In this document: positions 8,757 to 18,193 of the stretch, piece after piece
Layout of the letters: each line of letters starts with the position of its first letter
Numbering within the stretch: the stretch's first letter is position 1
Source: Paracoccaceae bacterium
GTDB taxonomy: Bacteria; Pseudomonadota; Alphaproteobacteria; Rhodobacterales; Rhodobacteraceae
NCBI GenBank assembly: GCA_003605175.1
Contig: QWDA01000004.1
Location: forward strand, 1 to 64,000
DNA: 64,000 nt
Direction: 5' to 3'
Notes under the pieces: model-generated
Told to the model about the DNA's origin: nothing
What the model saw: only the letters and a program-made list of their open reading frames with translations
The model's database searches: none
Translations under genes and position numbers: made by a program

Positions 8757-9385
8757 GCGCCTCGCTTCTCGTGTCGAGCGGCAACGGGCCCGGCGAATGC
8801 CGGCAGGCCGTGGCCCATGTGCTCGACCGGCTCCGCGCGGACGCGGCCCGGGCGAATCTCGAGATCGACATCCGGGAGACACCGGGGCGCGACGGCCCGG
8901 CCTCGGCGGTCGTGGTGCTGACCGGCGAAGGCGCCGGGGCGCTCGCTGCCGCCTGGACCGGCCCGATCCTCTGGCGATGCCAGAGCGCCCTGCGGCCCGG
9001 GCACCGGCGCAAGAACTGGTTCGTCGAGCTGTTCCCGCTGCCCCGGTCCGGGCAGGCCGTCCGGATCCGGCCGGAGGAGGTCGCGATGCAGGCGATCCGC
9101 GCCGGCGGGCCGGGCGGCCAGCACCAGAACAAGACCTCTTCGGCGATCCGGGCACGATGGCAGGCGCCCGATGGACGGGTCTATCACTGCGTCGTCCGCG
9201 ACAGCCGCTCGCAGCACCGCAACCGCAGCCTGGCGCTCGCACGGCTCGAGATCCTCGCGGCGCAGGACGCCGAGGCGCGGCGCCTCACCGAACGGTCCGA
9301 GGCGCGGCGCCGGCATCATGGGCTCCAGCGCGGGAGGCCGGTGAGGGTATTCGAGGGCCCGTCCTTTCGCGAAACCCGGAACTAG
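8753..9385 (+). CDS. prfH: peptide chain release factor H
   Basis: 210 aa, the usual PrfH length. It has a class I release-factor peptidyl-hydrolase domain with GGPGGQHQNKT at 118-128 and the PrfH-typical WRCQSALRPGHRRKNWF segment near 74-90, but no codon-recognition domain. PrfH acts on ribosomes stalled by decoding-centre cleavage, releasing the peptide so that the partner RtcB can repair the rRNA. It is translationally coupled to rtcB2 (ATGA overlap). Its stop codon overlaps the antisense stop of idi inside CTAG, so the two operons abut with no spacer. Confidence 0.95.
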   Translation: MSASLLVSSGNGPGECRQAVAHVLDRLRADAARANLEIDIRETPGRDGPASAVVVLTGEGAGALAAAWTGPILWRCQSALRPGHRRKNWFVELFPLPRSGQAVRIRPEEVAMQAIRAGGPGGQHQNKTSSAIRARWQAPDGRVYHCVVRDSRSQHRNRSLALARLEILAAQDAEARRLTERSEARRRHHGLQRGRPVRVFEGPSFRETRN

Positions 9386-9912
9386 GCGCCGAGGAAATCG
9401 CCGAAGATCCGCGCGCCGTGTTCGGCCAGGTAGATCCGCAGCCAGGGCGTGTAGCGCTCGGGGCGCTGCTCCGCGTCCCGGGCGAGGGCCTGCAGATCGA
9501 CCCAGGCGATATCCATGACCTCCGCCGGGTTGGGCACAACCGTCATTCCACCCGTCGCGGCCGCCAGGAAGAGATCGACCACCTCGTGCTCGACCATGCC
9601 GCCGCCCACCTCGGCGCGGTACTCGACCCGGCCGCACGGCACCGGATCGAGCCCGTCGATCCCCAGCTCCTCGCGCAGGCGGCGCAACGCGCAGGCGCGC
9701 GGGGCCTCGTTCCAGAGCGGATGCGTGCAGCAGCTATTCGCCCAAAGCCCCGGCGTATGGTATTTCGACAGCGCCCGGCGCTGGAGCAGCACCTCGCGCC
9801 CCCGCATCACGAACACCGAGACCGCCTGGTGCCGGAAACCGCGGCGATGCACCTCGAGCTTTTCGACGCCACGGAGGGCGCCGTCGATCCAGGCGGGAAT
9901 CAGGTCGGTCAT
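9382..9912 (-). CDS. idi: isopentenyl-diphosphate delta-isomerase type I
   Basis: 176 aa from the ATG at 9912, matching type I Idi length. Catalytic Cys in NSCCTHP (C62), NUDIX-like ALRRLREELGI at about 75-85 and the metal or acid residues of VEHEVVDLF near 107-115 are visible. It interconverts IPP and DMAPP for carotenoid, quinone and undecaprenyl synthesis, in line with dxs and ispA elsewhere in the window. An in-frame extension to 10149 exists but is Arg-rich and unlike the family. Confidence 0.95.
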   Translation of the reverse strand: MTDLIPAWIDGALRGVEKLEVHRRGFRHQAVSVFVMRGREVLLQRRALSKYHTPGLWANSCCTHPLWNEAPRACALRRLREELGIDGLDPVPCGRVEYRAEVGGGMVEHEVVDLFLAAATGGMTVVPNPAEVMDIAWVDLQALARDAEQRPERYTPWLRIYLAEHGARIFGDFLGA

Positions 9913-10161
9913 GGCAGTCCGTTCGGGCACCGTTGGCGGATTGGCGGGTCCCTCTTGGGCGATCCGGCGGCCGAGGGCAAGCTCCGGCCGGGCCCGATGC
10001 CGGGGCGGCGTCTCATACTGAAGGTGATATTGAATAACCGCCGGAATCCGTGTCTCAAGGGCGTGCCGTCCGCGCCGGGCGGCGGACGATCGAGGCGTGC
10101 GCCATGCCTTCGCCGCGCGGGCGTCGTAGATTTCGCAGATGGTTTTCAAGGGAGAGACCCA

Positions 10162-10599
10162 ATGAGCAAAGCATCCATCCTCGCCTTCGCGGGAGCGTTG
10201 CTAGCCACACCGGCCTTCGCCGCTTCGCACGCCTCCGGCGACGCCGCCGAGGGCGAGAAGGAATTCCGCAAGTGCCAGAGCTGCCATGTCGTGAAGGACG
10301 ACGCGGGCGAGACACTGGCCGGCAAGGGCACCTCCGGCCCGAATCTCTATGCCCTGCCGGGTCGCATCGCGGGCACGGTCGAAGGGTTCCGCTACAAGGA
10401 TTCCATCGTCGGCGCCGGCGAGAAGGGCCTCGTCTGGAATGAGGAGGAGTTCGTGAAGTACCTCCAGGACCCGACCGGCTACCTGCGCGAGTATCTCGGC
10501 GACAGCAAGGCCCGCTCGGGCATGGCGTTCAAGCTGCGCGACGAAGCGGACGCGGCGAATATCTGGGCCTATCTCGTGTCGCTCTCGCCCGAGAACTGA
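10162..10599 (+). CDS. cycA: cytochrome c2
   Basis: 145 aa with a cleavable signal peptide (AFA|A at 20/21). The haem-binding motif is C38-Q-S-C41-H42 and the distal Met ligand lies in RSGMAF (M121). The insertions relative to mitochondrial cytochrome c fit the long bacterial c2 class. It carries electrons from the bc1 complex to an oxidase or, in phototrophs, the reaction centre, in the periplasm. The ATG is preceded by GGGAGAG. An intrinsic terminator follows. Confidence 0.93.
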   Translation: MSKASILAFAGALLATPAFAASHASGDAAEGEKEFRKCQSCHVVKDDAGETLAGKGTSGPNLYALPGRIAGTVEGFRYKDSIVGAGEKGLVWNEEEFVKYLQDPTGYLREYLGDSKARSGMAFKLRDEADAANIWAYLVSLSPEN

Positions 10600-10617
10600 G
10601 CTTTCCGAACCGGAACC

Positions 10618-10647
10618 GGGGCCGCGGGTGCGCCGGCGGCCCTTTTT
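10618..10647 (+). terminator. intrinsic terminator after cytochrome c2
   Basis: Inverted repeat GGGCCGC (10618-10624) and GCGGCCC (10636-10642) followed by five T, 19 bases past the stop codon. Confidence 0.85.
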
Positions 10648-10677
10648 CGTGCCCTCCGCCGGCAGGCGCGACGCGGG

Positions 10678-11436
10678 TCAGAGCGAAGCGAGCGCCATGC
10701 CCGCATCGGTGAGTGCGCTGCGGACGGCGCGAGCGATGGCGACGGCTTCCGGCGTGTCGCCGTGGCAGCAGATCGTGTCGATCCGTGCCGGGATGCGCTT
10801 GCCCGAGGCGGTGTGGATCGCGCCGTCTTCAACCATGGCGACCATGCGCCGCGCCGCTTCGTCCGGGTCGCGGATCATCGCGCCCGGCTTGCGGCGGTCG
10901 ACCAGCGTGGCGTCGTCCTCATAGGCCCGGTCGGCGAAGATCTCGGCCGCCATGGCGCAGCCAAGCGCTTCGGCGGCGCGCTGTTGCGCGGTCCGGGCGA
11001 TGACCATCACCACGATGTCGGGATCCACCGACAACGCGGCCTCGTAGGCCGTCCGCGCCATCGCCTCGTCCTCGGCACACATGTTGGCGAGCGCGCCGTG
11101 GAGCTTCAGGTGCCGGATCCTTCCGCCCGCCGCGCGGGCCATGCCCATCGCGGCCCCCACCTGGTAGCGCACCATGTTGCCGAGCGTCGCGCGCGGCATG
11201 TCGCGCCGGTCGCGACCGAAGCCCTGCAGGTCGGCAAAGCCCGGATGCGCGCCGAGGCCCACGCCCTTCTCCACCGCCAGCGCCATGGTCCTGGCCATCA
11301 CGTCGGGATCGCCCGCGTGAAAGCCGCAGGCGATGTTGGCCGAGGTGATGATGTCCATCAGCGCGGCGTCGTCGCCCATTTTCCAGGGTCCGAAGCTCTC
11401 GCCCATATCGGCATTGAGGTCGATGGTCCTGGTCAT
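10678..11436 (-). CDS. pxpA: 5-oxoprolinase subunit PxpA (LamB/YcsF family)
   Basis: 252 aa. The start IDLNADMGESFGPWKMGDD and the motifs ANIACGFHAGDP and LGAHPGFADLQGFGR are diagnostic of the LamB/YcsF family. With PxpB and PxpC it forms the ATP-dependent prokaryotic 5-oxoprolinase, converting pyroglutamate to glutamate. It is the last gene of the operon; its start overlaps the pxpC stop by 4 bases. Confidence 0.95.
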   Translation of the reverse strand: MTRTIDLNADMGESFGPWKMGDDAALMDIITSANIACGFHAGDPDVMARTMALAVEKGVGLGAHPGFADLQGFGRDRRDMPRATLGNMVRYQVGAAMGMARAAGGRIRHLKLHGALANMCAEDEAMARTAYEAALSVDPDIVVMVIARTAQQRAAEALGCAMAAEIFADRAYEDDATLVDRRKPGAMIRDPDEAARRMVAMVEDGAIHTASGKRIPARIDTICCHGDTPEAVAIARAVRSALTDAGMALASL

Positions 11437-12443
11437 TCGGTCTCTCCCGCCGTGGCGCCCGAGATCAACTGGTAGCCGAGCAGGTCAGGAATGTCCCGGG
11501 GGTCGCGCAGGAGCGGCTGCGTGGCGGCTTTCAGTGCCGCGAGTTGTTCTGCCTCGGAGCGCCAGGCGGCGCTTGCCGCCTCGCTTTTGAGGAAGGCGAA
11601 GCGGATCGGCGCGCCGGGCGCGGCCTGCGCGACGCGGGGCAGGTCCTCCGGGAACACCGTGCCGATCCTCGGATAGCCGCCGGTGGTCTGGCATTCGGGC
11701 AGCAGCACGAAGGGCGTGCCTTCGCCGGTCATCTGGATGTCGCCGGGCGCGATGATTTCCGACAGCACCGAGCGCGCGCCCTCGGTGCCGAAGGGCGCGC
11801 CTTCGAAGGCGAGGCGCACGCCCTGCCGGTTGCCGCGGGTGTCGCGGGTGAAAGCCGTGGCGGCGAAGCGGGCGCGCTCGGCCTCGGAGAACATCGCGGT
11901 CTGGCCGCCGGGGACGATGCGGACCTCGCCGCCATGGAACCGGTCGGGCACGGCGAGGCGCCGGGGCGCGGTGTCGGGGGCCGGGTCTTTCCCGAGCGGG
12001 AGCCTGTCGCCGGCGCCGAGGGGCCGGCCGATCCGGGCGGCGAGATGGGCGGAGCGGCTCTCCATCACCTTCTCGGTGGCGATACCGCCGGCGAAGGCGA
12101 GGTAGCCGTAGCTCCCCGCCTCGGCCGGTCCGATGGTGAGGTGCTCGCCCGGGGCGATCCGGTGGGTGGCGTTCCAGGGCAGCGGGCGCTTACCCAGCTT
12201 CGCGCGCATCGGCGCGCCGGTGAGCGCGATCCGGGTCGGTTCGGCGGCCTCGAACGTGCCGCCCATGCCGGCCATCTCGAGCACCGCCTGCCCCGGCGCG
12301 GCGTCCAACAGGGCGGCGGCTTCGAGGAGCGCCAGGCGGTCGGCGGCACCGCCGCGCGAGAGGCCAAGCGCGAGATAGCCCGGGCGGCCGAGATCCTGCA
12401 CCGTGACCTGCGGACCGGCGGCGTGGACGAGGAGGGCACTCAT
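11433..12443 (-). CDS. pxpC: 5-oxoprolinase subunit PxpC (biotin-dependent carboxyltransferase-like)
   Basis: 336 aa from the ATG at 12443, which overlaps the pxpB stop (ATGA). The motifs TVQDLGRPGYLALGLSRGG and LLPECQTTGGYPRIGTV are typical of the KipA/allophanate-hydrolase-like AHS2 domain. It works with PxpB in activating 5-oxoproline. A longer in-frame extension to 12713 runs antisense-like through pxpB and is rejected. Confidence 0.95.
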   Translation of the reverse strand: MSALLVHAAGPQVTVQDLGRPGYLALGLSRGGAADRLALLEAAALLDAAPGQAVLEMAGMGGTFEAAEPTRIALTGAPMRAKLGKRPLPWNATHRIAPGEHLTIGPAEAGSYGYLAFAGGIATEKVMESRSAHLAARIGRPLGAGDRLPLGKDPAPDTAPRRLAVPDRFHGGEVRIVPGGQTAMFSEAERARFAATAFTRDTRGNRQGVRLAFEGAPFGTEGARSVLSEIIAPGDIQMTGEGTPFVLLPECQTTGGYPRIGTVFPEDLPRVAQAAPGAPIRFAFLKSEAASAAWRSEAEQLAALKAATQPLLRDPRDIPDLLGYQLISGATAGETE

Positions 12444-13171
12444 GGCAGCGCCTCGCAGGTGGCGCCGGCCTCGGGTTCCCCGGCGAGCTCCTCGAACTCG
12501 GCGCGCTCCACGGCGCGGAACCGCATCTCGTCGCCGGGGCGGAGCGCGAACGGGTCGTCGGCCTCGGGGCGGAACGGCCGGAACGCGGTGCGGGCGATAT
12601 GGGTCCAGCCGGTGGGCGAGGGGTTCGCGAAGAGCACGAGCTGCCGGATCGCGAGGACCAGCGCGCCTTCGGGGACCTGAATGAGGTCGGGCAGGCGCGG
12701 AATGCCCCAGCACGGCGGCAGTTCGCCCAGATAGGGCTGGCCGGGGGCGAAGCCGATGGCGAGAACCCGGACGGGCCGCGCGGTGAGGTCGCGAACCGCG
12801 TCCGCGGGGCTGAGACCGGCGGCCTCGGCTGCCTGGGCGAGCCCCGGCGCGTCCGCGCCGCCGAAGACGGCTGGAACCGTCCAGAGGCGGCGGTCGGGCG
12901 GCGGCGGCGCTGCGTGGAAATCCTCGCGTGCCAGACGGTCGCGCAGTTCCGCCGCGAGCGTCTCGAACCGGGTCGCGCCGGGGTCGTAGCGCAGGAAGAC
13001 CGAGGCGAGCGCGGGGGCGCTTTCGGCCATGCCCGGCGGCGGCGCGGCGCGGAGCCCGGCATGGAAGGCGAGCGCGGCGCGGTTCGCCGCATCGCTCAGC
13101 CGGTCGGCGAAGCGGACCACGATGCCATCAACGCCCTGCGGCAGGATCACGGGGAAAGCGGGGTCGGCCAT
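12440..13171 (-). CDS. pxpB: 5-oxoprolinase subunit PxpB (KipI/AHS1 domain)
   Basis: 243 aa. The AHS1/KipI core includes the FGGADAPGLAQAAEAAGLS region, then VLAIGFAPGQPYLGELP and RQLVLFANPSPTGWTHIAR. First gene of pxpBCA; all junctions overlap by 4 bases, so the three subunits are probably made in equal amounts. Upstream by 18 bases is a small AsnC-domain gene in the same direction that may be co-transcribed. Confidence 0.94.
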   Translation of the reverse strand: MADPAFPVILPQGVDGIVVRFADRLSDAANRAALAFHAGLRAAPPPGMAESAPALASVFLRYDPGATRFETLAAELRDRLAREDFHAAPPPPDRRLWTVPAVFGGADAPGLAQAAEAAGLSPADAVRDLTARPVRVLAIGFAPGQPYLGELPPCWGIPRLPDLIQVPEGALVLAIRQLVLFANPSPTGWTHIARTAFRPFRPEADDPFALRPGDEMRFRAVERAEFEELAGEPEAGATCEALP

Positions 13172-13189
13172 GGCCTCTCGCGCGTCGGG

Positions 13190-13426
13190 TCAGAACGCCT
13201 TGAAGGTGAGCGTGGTCAGGGTGCGCTCGATCCCTTCGATGTCGAGCAGGTTCTCGTTGATGAACTTGCCCACATCGGCGCCGTCCGGCGGGTAGAGCTT
13301 CAAAAGCAGGTCGTATTCGCCCGAAGTGGAGTAGAGCTCGGAATGCAGCTCGCGCAGCGCGATCTCGTCGGCCACCCGATAGGCGGTGCCGGGCTTGCAG
13401 CGGATCTGGACGAAGAGGGCGGACAT
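13190..13426 (-). CDS. stand-alone Lrp/AsnC ligand-binding (RAM) domain protein
   Basis: 78 aa: a single alpha-beta RAM domain (FVQIRCKPGTAYRVADEI, then EYDLLLKLYPPDGADVG, then TLTTLTFKAF) with no DNA-binding helix-turn-helix. Single-domain members can bind amino acids and may form mixed oligomers with full Lrp-type regulators. The position between leuB and pxpBCA on the same strand suggests amino-acid-linked control, but this is inference. A GGAGC RBS sits just before the ATG. Confidence 0.88.
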   Translation of the reverse strand: MSALFVQIRCKPGTAYRVADEIALRELHSELYSTSGEYDLLLKLYPPDGADVGKFINENLLDIEGIERTLTTLTFKAF

Positions 13427-13524
13427 GGGCGGCGCTCCTGGGCGGGGATTGGGGGAACGCTAGGCCAGCGGGGCGGGCGATGCAATCGGGCGCGGCCCGG
13501 GCTGGTCGCCCGGGCCAGTCTATC

Positions 13525-14631
13525 TCAAAGACTCGCGTCCAATGCCGCCAGAACCGCATCGCCCATCTCGGTCGTGGTCGCGGGCGTCACACCCTCGCGC
13601 TGCAACAGGTCCGGCGTGCGGACGCCCTGTTCCAGCACCGCGTTGACCGCGTTCTCGAGCCGCGTCGCCTCGTCGCCCTGGTCGAACGAATACCGCAACG
13701 CCATCGCGAAGCTGAGGATGCAGGCGCAGGGGTTGGCCTTGCCCTGCCCGGCGATGTCGGGCGCCGAGCCGTGCACCGGCTCGTAGAGCGCCTTCGGCCG
13801 GCCGTTCGCCATCGGCGCGCCGAGCGAGGCCGAGGGCAGCATCCCGAGCGAGCCGGTCAGCATCGCGGCGAGGTCCGACAGCATGTCGCCGAACAGGTTG
13901 TCGGTCACGATAACGTCGAACTGCTTGGGCCAGCGGGTGAGCTGCATCGCGCCGGCATCGGCATACATGTGGCTGAGCTCCACATCGGAATATTCCGCCG
14001 CGTGCACCTCGGTCACGACCTGCCGCCACAGGACGCCCGATTCCATCACGTTGGCCTTTTCCATCGAACAGACCCGGTTGCCGCGCTTCCGCGCCAGCTC
14101 GAAGGCCGAACGCGCGACCCGCGCGATCTCGCTCTCGGTGTAGCGCTGGGTGTTGATCCCGACGCGCTCGTTGCCTTCCTTCACGATCCCGCGCGGCTCG
14201 CCGAAATAGATGCCGCTGGTCAGCTCGCGGATGATCATGATGTCGAGCCCGGCGACCACCTCGCGCTTGAGCGAGGAGAAATCGGCCAGCGCGTCGAAAC
14301 ACTGGGCTGGGCGCAGGTTGGAATAGAGATCCATCTCCTTGCGGAGCCTGAGGAGCCCGCGCTCGGGCTTCACCGCGAAATCGAGCTCGTCGTATTTCGG
14401 CCCGCCCACGGCGCCGAGGAGCACCGCATCGACCTCCTGCGCGCGCGCCATCGTCGCGTCGGTCAAGGGCGTGCCGTGCGCGTCATAGGCGGCGCCGCCC
14501 ACCAGGTCTTCCGACACGTCGAACTTCAGGCCGCGCTTGTCGCCGAACCAGTCGATGATGCGGCGGACCTCGGTCATGACCTCGGGGCCGATCCCGTCGC
14601 CGGGAAGGATCAGGATGGAAGGCGTGCTCAT
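13525..14631 (-). CDS. leuB: 3-isopropylmalate dehydrogenase
   Basis: 368 aa, full length. It has [13 protein letters not shown] at the N-terminus, the [20 protein letters not shown] substrate region, [13 protein letters not shown], and the C-terminal [19 protein letters not shown]-binding loop. It oxidises and decarboxylates 3-isopropylmalate in leucine synthesis. The neighbour upstream is a divergent LysR-type HTH fragment, so co-regulation is possible. leuC and leuD are not visible here. Confidence 0.97.
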   Translation of the reverse strand: MSTPSILILPGDGIGPEVMTEVRRIIDWFGDKRGLKFDVSEDLVGGAAYDAHGTPLTDATMARAQEVDAVLLGAVGGPKYDELDFAVKPERGLLRLRKEMDLYSNLRPAQCFDALADFSSLKREVVAGLDIMIIRELTSGIYFGEPRGIVKEGNERVGINTQRYTESEIARVARSAFELARKRGNRVCSMEKANVMESGVLWRQVVTEVHAAEYSDVELSHMYADAGAMQLTRWPKQFDVIVTDNLFGDMLSDLAAMLTGSLGMLPSASLGAPMANGRPKALYEPVHGSAPDIAGQGKANPCACILSFAMALRYSFDQGDEATRLENAVNAVLEQGVRTPDLLQREGVTPATTTEMGDAVLAALDASL

Positions 14632-14849
14632 GGGCGGAGGTCCTGTCTTGAAACGTCCGGCCTCGCCTACCGGGTCGGGCGAAGGCGGTCAAGAAAGCGC
14701 GGGGCCGGCGCGGAACGGGGCATGCCCGCGACCGGCGATGGCCGCCGGTCCGGGCCCGGGGTCCGGGGTCGGGCGGATACTGCACAAATTTCGATGATTG
14801 ATAAAAATGAGAAGAAATTGCATGATTACGCAGAGAACAAGGACCGGAA

Positions 14850-15119
14850 ATGCTGGAAAAACTGGAAATGTTCATCGCGCTTGCCAATGCGCGGCATTTC
14901 GGGCGGGCGGCCAAGCAGCTCGGCATCAGCCAGCCGGCGCTGTCCTATTCGATCCGCCAGCTCGAGACCCAGCTCGGCGCGACGCTGATCTCGCGCGGCT
15001 CGCGCTTCGACGGGCTCACCGCCGAGGGCGAGGTGGCGCTGGTCCGCGCCCGGCAGATCGTCGACGAGGCCCGCGCGCTGAAGCGCGAGCTCAGCGCCAT
15101 GCCGGCCGACGGCGCCTAG
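14850..15119 (+). CDS. HTH-only LysR-type protein (truncated regulator)
   Basis: 89 aa. Residues 1-65 are a complete LysR winged HTH (LEMFIALANARHFGRAAKQL, QPALSYSIRQLETQLG) and 66-89 the start of the linker helix, ending at a TAG. Full LysR regulators are about 300 aa, so the effector domain is absent; only 16 bases separate the stop from the convergent trkH stop, leaving no room for it. The HTH itself shows no decay. It could be an intact DNA-binding micro-protein or a recent remnant. Divergent from leuB. Confidence 0.8.
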   Translation: MLEKLEMFIALANARHFGRAAKQLGISQPALSYSIRQLETQLGATLISRGSRFDGLTAEGEVALVRARQIVDEARALKRELSAMPADGA

Positions 15120-15135
15120 AACGGCCGAAACCCGC

Positions 15136-16551
15136 TCAGAACTCCCGCCAGAAGGCCGGGATCAGGAGCACCAGAACCGTCATCATCTCGAGCCGCCCGA
15201 GATACATCCCGATCGAGAGCGCGTATTTCGCCCAGTCGCCCAGAGGCGCGAAATTGCCCGCCGGCCCGATGATCGGCCCGACCCCGGGGCCGACATTCGC
15301 CACCGCCGTCAGCGCGCCGCTGATTGCGGTCAACGGGTCGAGCCCGAGCGCCGCCAGCACCCAGGCGAGCGTCGCGACGGTGCCGAAATAGAGCGCGAAG
15401 AACGCCGCCACGCCCGAGAACACATCCTCCTCGATCCGCCTTCCCTCGTAGCGCGCGACCACCGTCACATGCGGCGCGTAGAGCCGCCGCACCTCGCGCC
15501 CCACGGCGCGGAAGAACACCACCCAGCGCATCATCTTGGCACCGCCGGCGGTGGAGCCGGTACAGCCCCCCACCGCGGTCAACAGAAAGAACACCGTGGC
15601 CGCGAAAGGGCCCCAGCCGATATAGTCGTCTGTCGCGAACCCCGTCGTCGTCACCACCGAGGTCACGTTGAACAGCGAATGCCGGAACGCCTCCTCGAAG
15701 CCCCAGCCGCGGGTTTCCACCAGCCAGAAGGCCAGGATCGCCGAAACGCCGAGCACGAAGGCCAGCAGCATCCGCACCTGTTCGCTGCCGAACACCCCGC
15801 GCACGGCCATGCGGATGAACCAGGCGAAGGGCATCGCGCCGGCCAGCATGAAGACCGAGGCGGTGTAGTAGAGAAACGCGCTGTCGAAATGGCCGAACGA
15901 GGCGTCGTAGTTCGAGTAACCGCCGGTGGACAGCGTCGCCATCGCATGGGTCACCGCGTCGAAAGCCGACATGCCACCGAACCCGTAGAGCGCCGCGCAA
16001 AGCACCATCAGCCCGAAATAGACCAGGATCGTCGCCACCGCGAAGCGTGCCGCCGAGGCGAATTCCTTCTCGCCCTGCTCCGAGCTTTCGGTGCGGAAGA
16101 GCTGCATCCCGCCCACTTTCAGGATCGGCAGGAGCGCGACGCCGGTGACGATGAAGCCGATCCCGCCCATCGCCTCGAGCAGGGCCCGCCACATCAGGAT
16201 GCCGCGCGGCGTGGTGTCGAGCCCGCTCATCACCGTGGAGCCGGTGGTGGTGAGCCCCGACATCGCCTCAAAGAACGCATCCGCCGGCGAGAGCTGCCAG
16301 AGCCAGAGCGGCAAGCCGCCCGCCAAGGCAGCGGTCATCCAGACGCTCGCCGTCATCACGAATCCGTCGCGCGGCCTCAGGCTCTGGCGATGCGTGTCGC
16401 TCACGGTGACCAGGAGCCCGCCGACCAGGCCGGTGATCAGCAGCGCCTCCTCGAATACCTCCGCGGTCGCGGGATACAGAAGCGCCATCAGCCCCATGAG
16501 GGCCGCGAAGGCCATCAGTGCCATTCCGTTGATCAGTAGGACGAACCGCAT
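15136..16551 (-). CDS. trkH: TrkH-family potassium uptake channel subunit
   Basis: 471 aa from the ATG at 16549-16551; an ATG 72 bases further upstream adds Arg-rich sequence and is less likely. The four P-loop filters are visible: TTTGSTV, LSTGGYSNYD, TTTGFATDDY and NVGPGVGP, each with the selectivity glycine. It is the membrane pore of the Trk K+ system and needs a cytosolic TrkA-type RCK partner, not encoded here. Confidence 0.95.
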   Translation of the reverse strand: MRFVLLINGMALMAFAALMGLMALLYPATAEVFEEALLITGLVGGLLVTVSDTHRQSLRPRDGFVMTASVWMTAALAGGLPLWLWQLSPADAFFEAMSGLTTTGSTVMSGLDTTPRGILMWRALLEAMGGIGFIVTGVALLPILKVGGMQLFRTESSEQGEKEFASAARFAVATILVYFGLMVLCAALYGFGGMSAFDAVTHAMATLSTGGYSNYDASFGHFDSAFLYYTASVFMLAGAMPFAWFIRMAVRGVFGSEQVRMLLAFVLGVSAILAFWLVETRGWGFEEAFRHSLFNVTSVVTTTGFATDDYIGWGPFAATVFFLLTAVGGCTGSTAGGAKMMRWVVFFRAVGREVRRLYAPHVTVVARYEGRRIEEDVFSGVAAFFALYFGTVATLAWVLAALGLDPLTAISGALTAVANVGPGVGPIIGPAGNFAPLGDWAKYALSIGMYLGRLEMMTVLVLLIPAFWREF

Positions 16552-16738
16552 GACACGCCGAACAGGGAACCTCTCCCGCCCCGGCGGGATGCGGGCTTCG
16601 CAATGCCAGATGTTCCCGCGCACTGCCAGCGGATTTGCCCGGACCGGCCTCCCGGAGGCGGGGTTCCTCCTCTCCGCGACCTCGGCGCCGCCGGAAGCGG
16701 CCGACCCGGCCCGGCCCCTCCCCGGGCCGGCGTTCCGC

Positions 16739-18109
16739 TCAGCCCAGCACGTCCTTCAGCGCACCGGCGGTCGCTGCGACGATCTGGTCGGCCTCTGCGG
16801 GCGTGAGGCACAGGGGCGGCGCGAAGCCGAGGATGTCGCCCTGCGGCATCGCCCGGGCGATCACGCCACGCTTCGCCATCGCCGCGACCACGGCGCCGGC
16901 GACCTTGCCCGCCGGATCGTAGAACCCGCGGCCCGCCTTGTCCTCGACCAGTTCCACCGCGCAGAGCATCCCCTCGCCGCGCACCTCGCCCACATTCGCG
17001 TGCCCCCCCACCGCATCGGCCATCGCTTCGCGGAGATAGCGCCCGGTCTCGGCGGCATTGGCGACGAGGCCGAGGGAATCGACGAGCTTCAGGTTCGCCA
17101 CCCCGGCCGCCGCGCCGATCGGATGCGCCGAATAGGTCCAGCCATGGCCGATCGCGCCGAATTCGTCGGTGCCCTGCTCCAGCACCTTCCAGACCTTCTC
17201 GCCGATGATCGAGCCCGAGAGCGGCGCATAGGCCGAGGTCAGCCCCTTGGCGATGGTGATGATGTCGGGCGTCATCCCGAGATGGTCCGAGCCGAACATC
17301 GAGCCGAGCCGCCCGAACCCGGTCACCACCTCGTCGGCGATCAGGAGGATGTCGTGCCGCGCCAGCACCTCCTGGATCGCCGCCCAGTAGCCCGCGGGCG
17401 GCGGCACGATGCCGCCGGTGCCCAGCACCGGCTCGCCGATGAAGGCGGCGATGGTGTCGGCCCCCTCGCGCGCGATCAGCGCCTCGAGATCGGCCACACA
17501 TTGCGCGGTGAACTCGGCCTCGCTCTGGTCGATGTTCTCGCGCCGGTAGTAATACGGTGCCGTTGTGTGCAGCACCTGCGGGAACGGCAGGTCGAATTTC
17601 CTGTGGAACAGATGCAGGCCGGTGAGCGAGCCCGACATCAGCCCCGAGCCGTGATAGCCCCGGTCGCGGGCGATGATCTTCTTCTTCCCGGGCCGGCCGA
17701 GGATGTTGTTGTAATACCAGACCAGCTTCACGTTGGTCTCGTTCGCGTCCGAGCCGCCCAGCCCGAAATAGACCTTCGACATGCCCTTGGGCGCCCGGTC
17801 CATCACCATCTGCGCGAGCGTGATCGACGCCTCCGTCCCGTGGCCCACATAGGCGTGGTAATAGGCCAGTTCCCGCGCCTGTTTCGCGATCGCCTCGGCC
17901 ACTTCCTGGCGGCCATAGCCGATATTCACGCAATAGAGCCCGGCGAACCCGTCGAGAAAGCGGTTGCCGTCGCGATCGGTGATGAAGACGCCCTCGGCGC
18001 CGGTCACGATCCGGTTCGGGCTTTCGCCGCGGGCATGCTGGGCCAGATGGGTGGAGGGGTGCATGAAGTGGTCCCGGTCCCACTGGTCCAGTCGGTCGTT
18101 CTTCAGCAT
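16739..18109 (-). CDS. class III omega-aminotransferase (amine/amino acid:pyruvate type)
   Basis: 456 aa. The PLP-binding Lys is in [16 protein letters not shown], the cofactor Asp in [13 protein letters not shown], and the start [22 protein letters not shown] is typical of a large alphaproteobacterial family of omega-amino acid or polyamine:pyruvate transaminases. The exact amino donor cannot be read from sequence. The gene is divergent from argE with 84 bases between starts. The start at 18109 is set by family alignment. Confidence 0.9.
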   Translation of the reverse strand: MLKNDRLDQWDRDHFMHPSTHLAQHARGESPNRIVTGAEGVFITDRDGNRFLDGFAGLYCVNIGYGRQEVAEAIAKQARELAYYHAYVGHGTEASITLAQMVMDRAPKGMSKVYFGLGGSDANETNVKLVWYYNNILGRPGKKKIIARDRGYHGSGLMSGSLTGLHLFHRKFDLPFPQVLHTTAPYYYRRENIDQSEAEFTAQCVADLEALIAREGADTIAAFIGEPVLGTGGIVPPPAGYWAAIQEVLARHDILLIADEVVTGFGRLGSMFGSDHLGMTPDIITIAKGLTSAYAPLSGSIIGEKVWKVLEQGTDEFGAIGHGWTYSAHPIGAAAGVANLKLVDSLGLVANAAETGRYLREAMADAVGGHANVGEVRGEGMLCAVELVEDKAGRGFYDPAGKVAGAVVAAMAKRGVIARAMPQGDILGFAPPLCLTPAEADQIVAATAGALKDVLG

Positions 18110-18193
18110 CGCGCGGGTCCTCTTTCGGGGGGCGTTGATCGTTCGGCGCCAGTCTGGCCAGATGCGGGCATGAATCGCAAGCGGGGTCCGGGA

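Noticed and set aside
6795-9242. 815-codon minus-strand frame across the rtcB2-prfH region
   Set aside because: Antisense shadow of rtcB2 and prfH, which carry all family motifs on the plus strand.
14640-14849. Leucine leader peptide before leuB
   Set aside because: I saw no short ORF with a run of Leu codons and an RBS on the minus strand.
16091-18169. Long open frame running upstream into argE on the plus strand
   Set aside because: Only the part from about 18170-18194 is a known protein; the rest is antisense to trkH and the aminotransferase.
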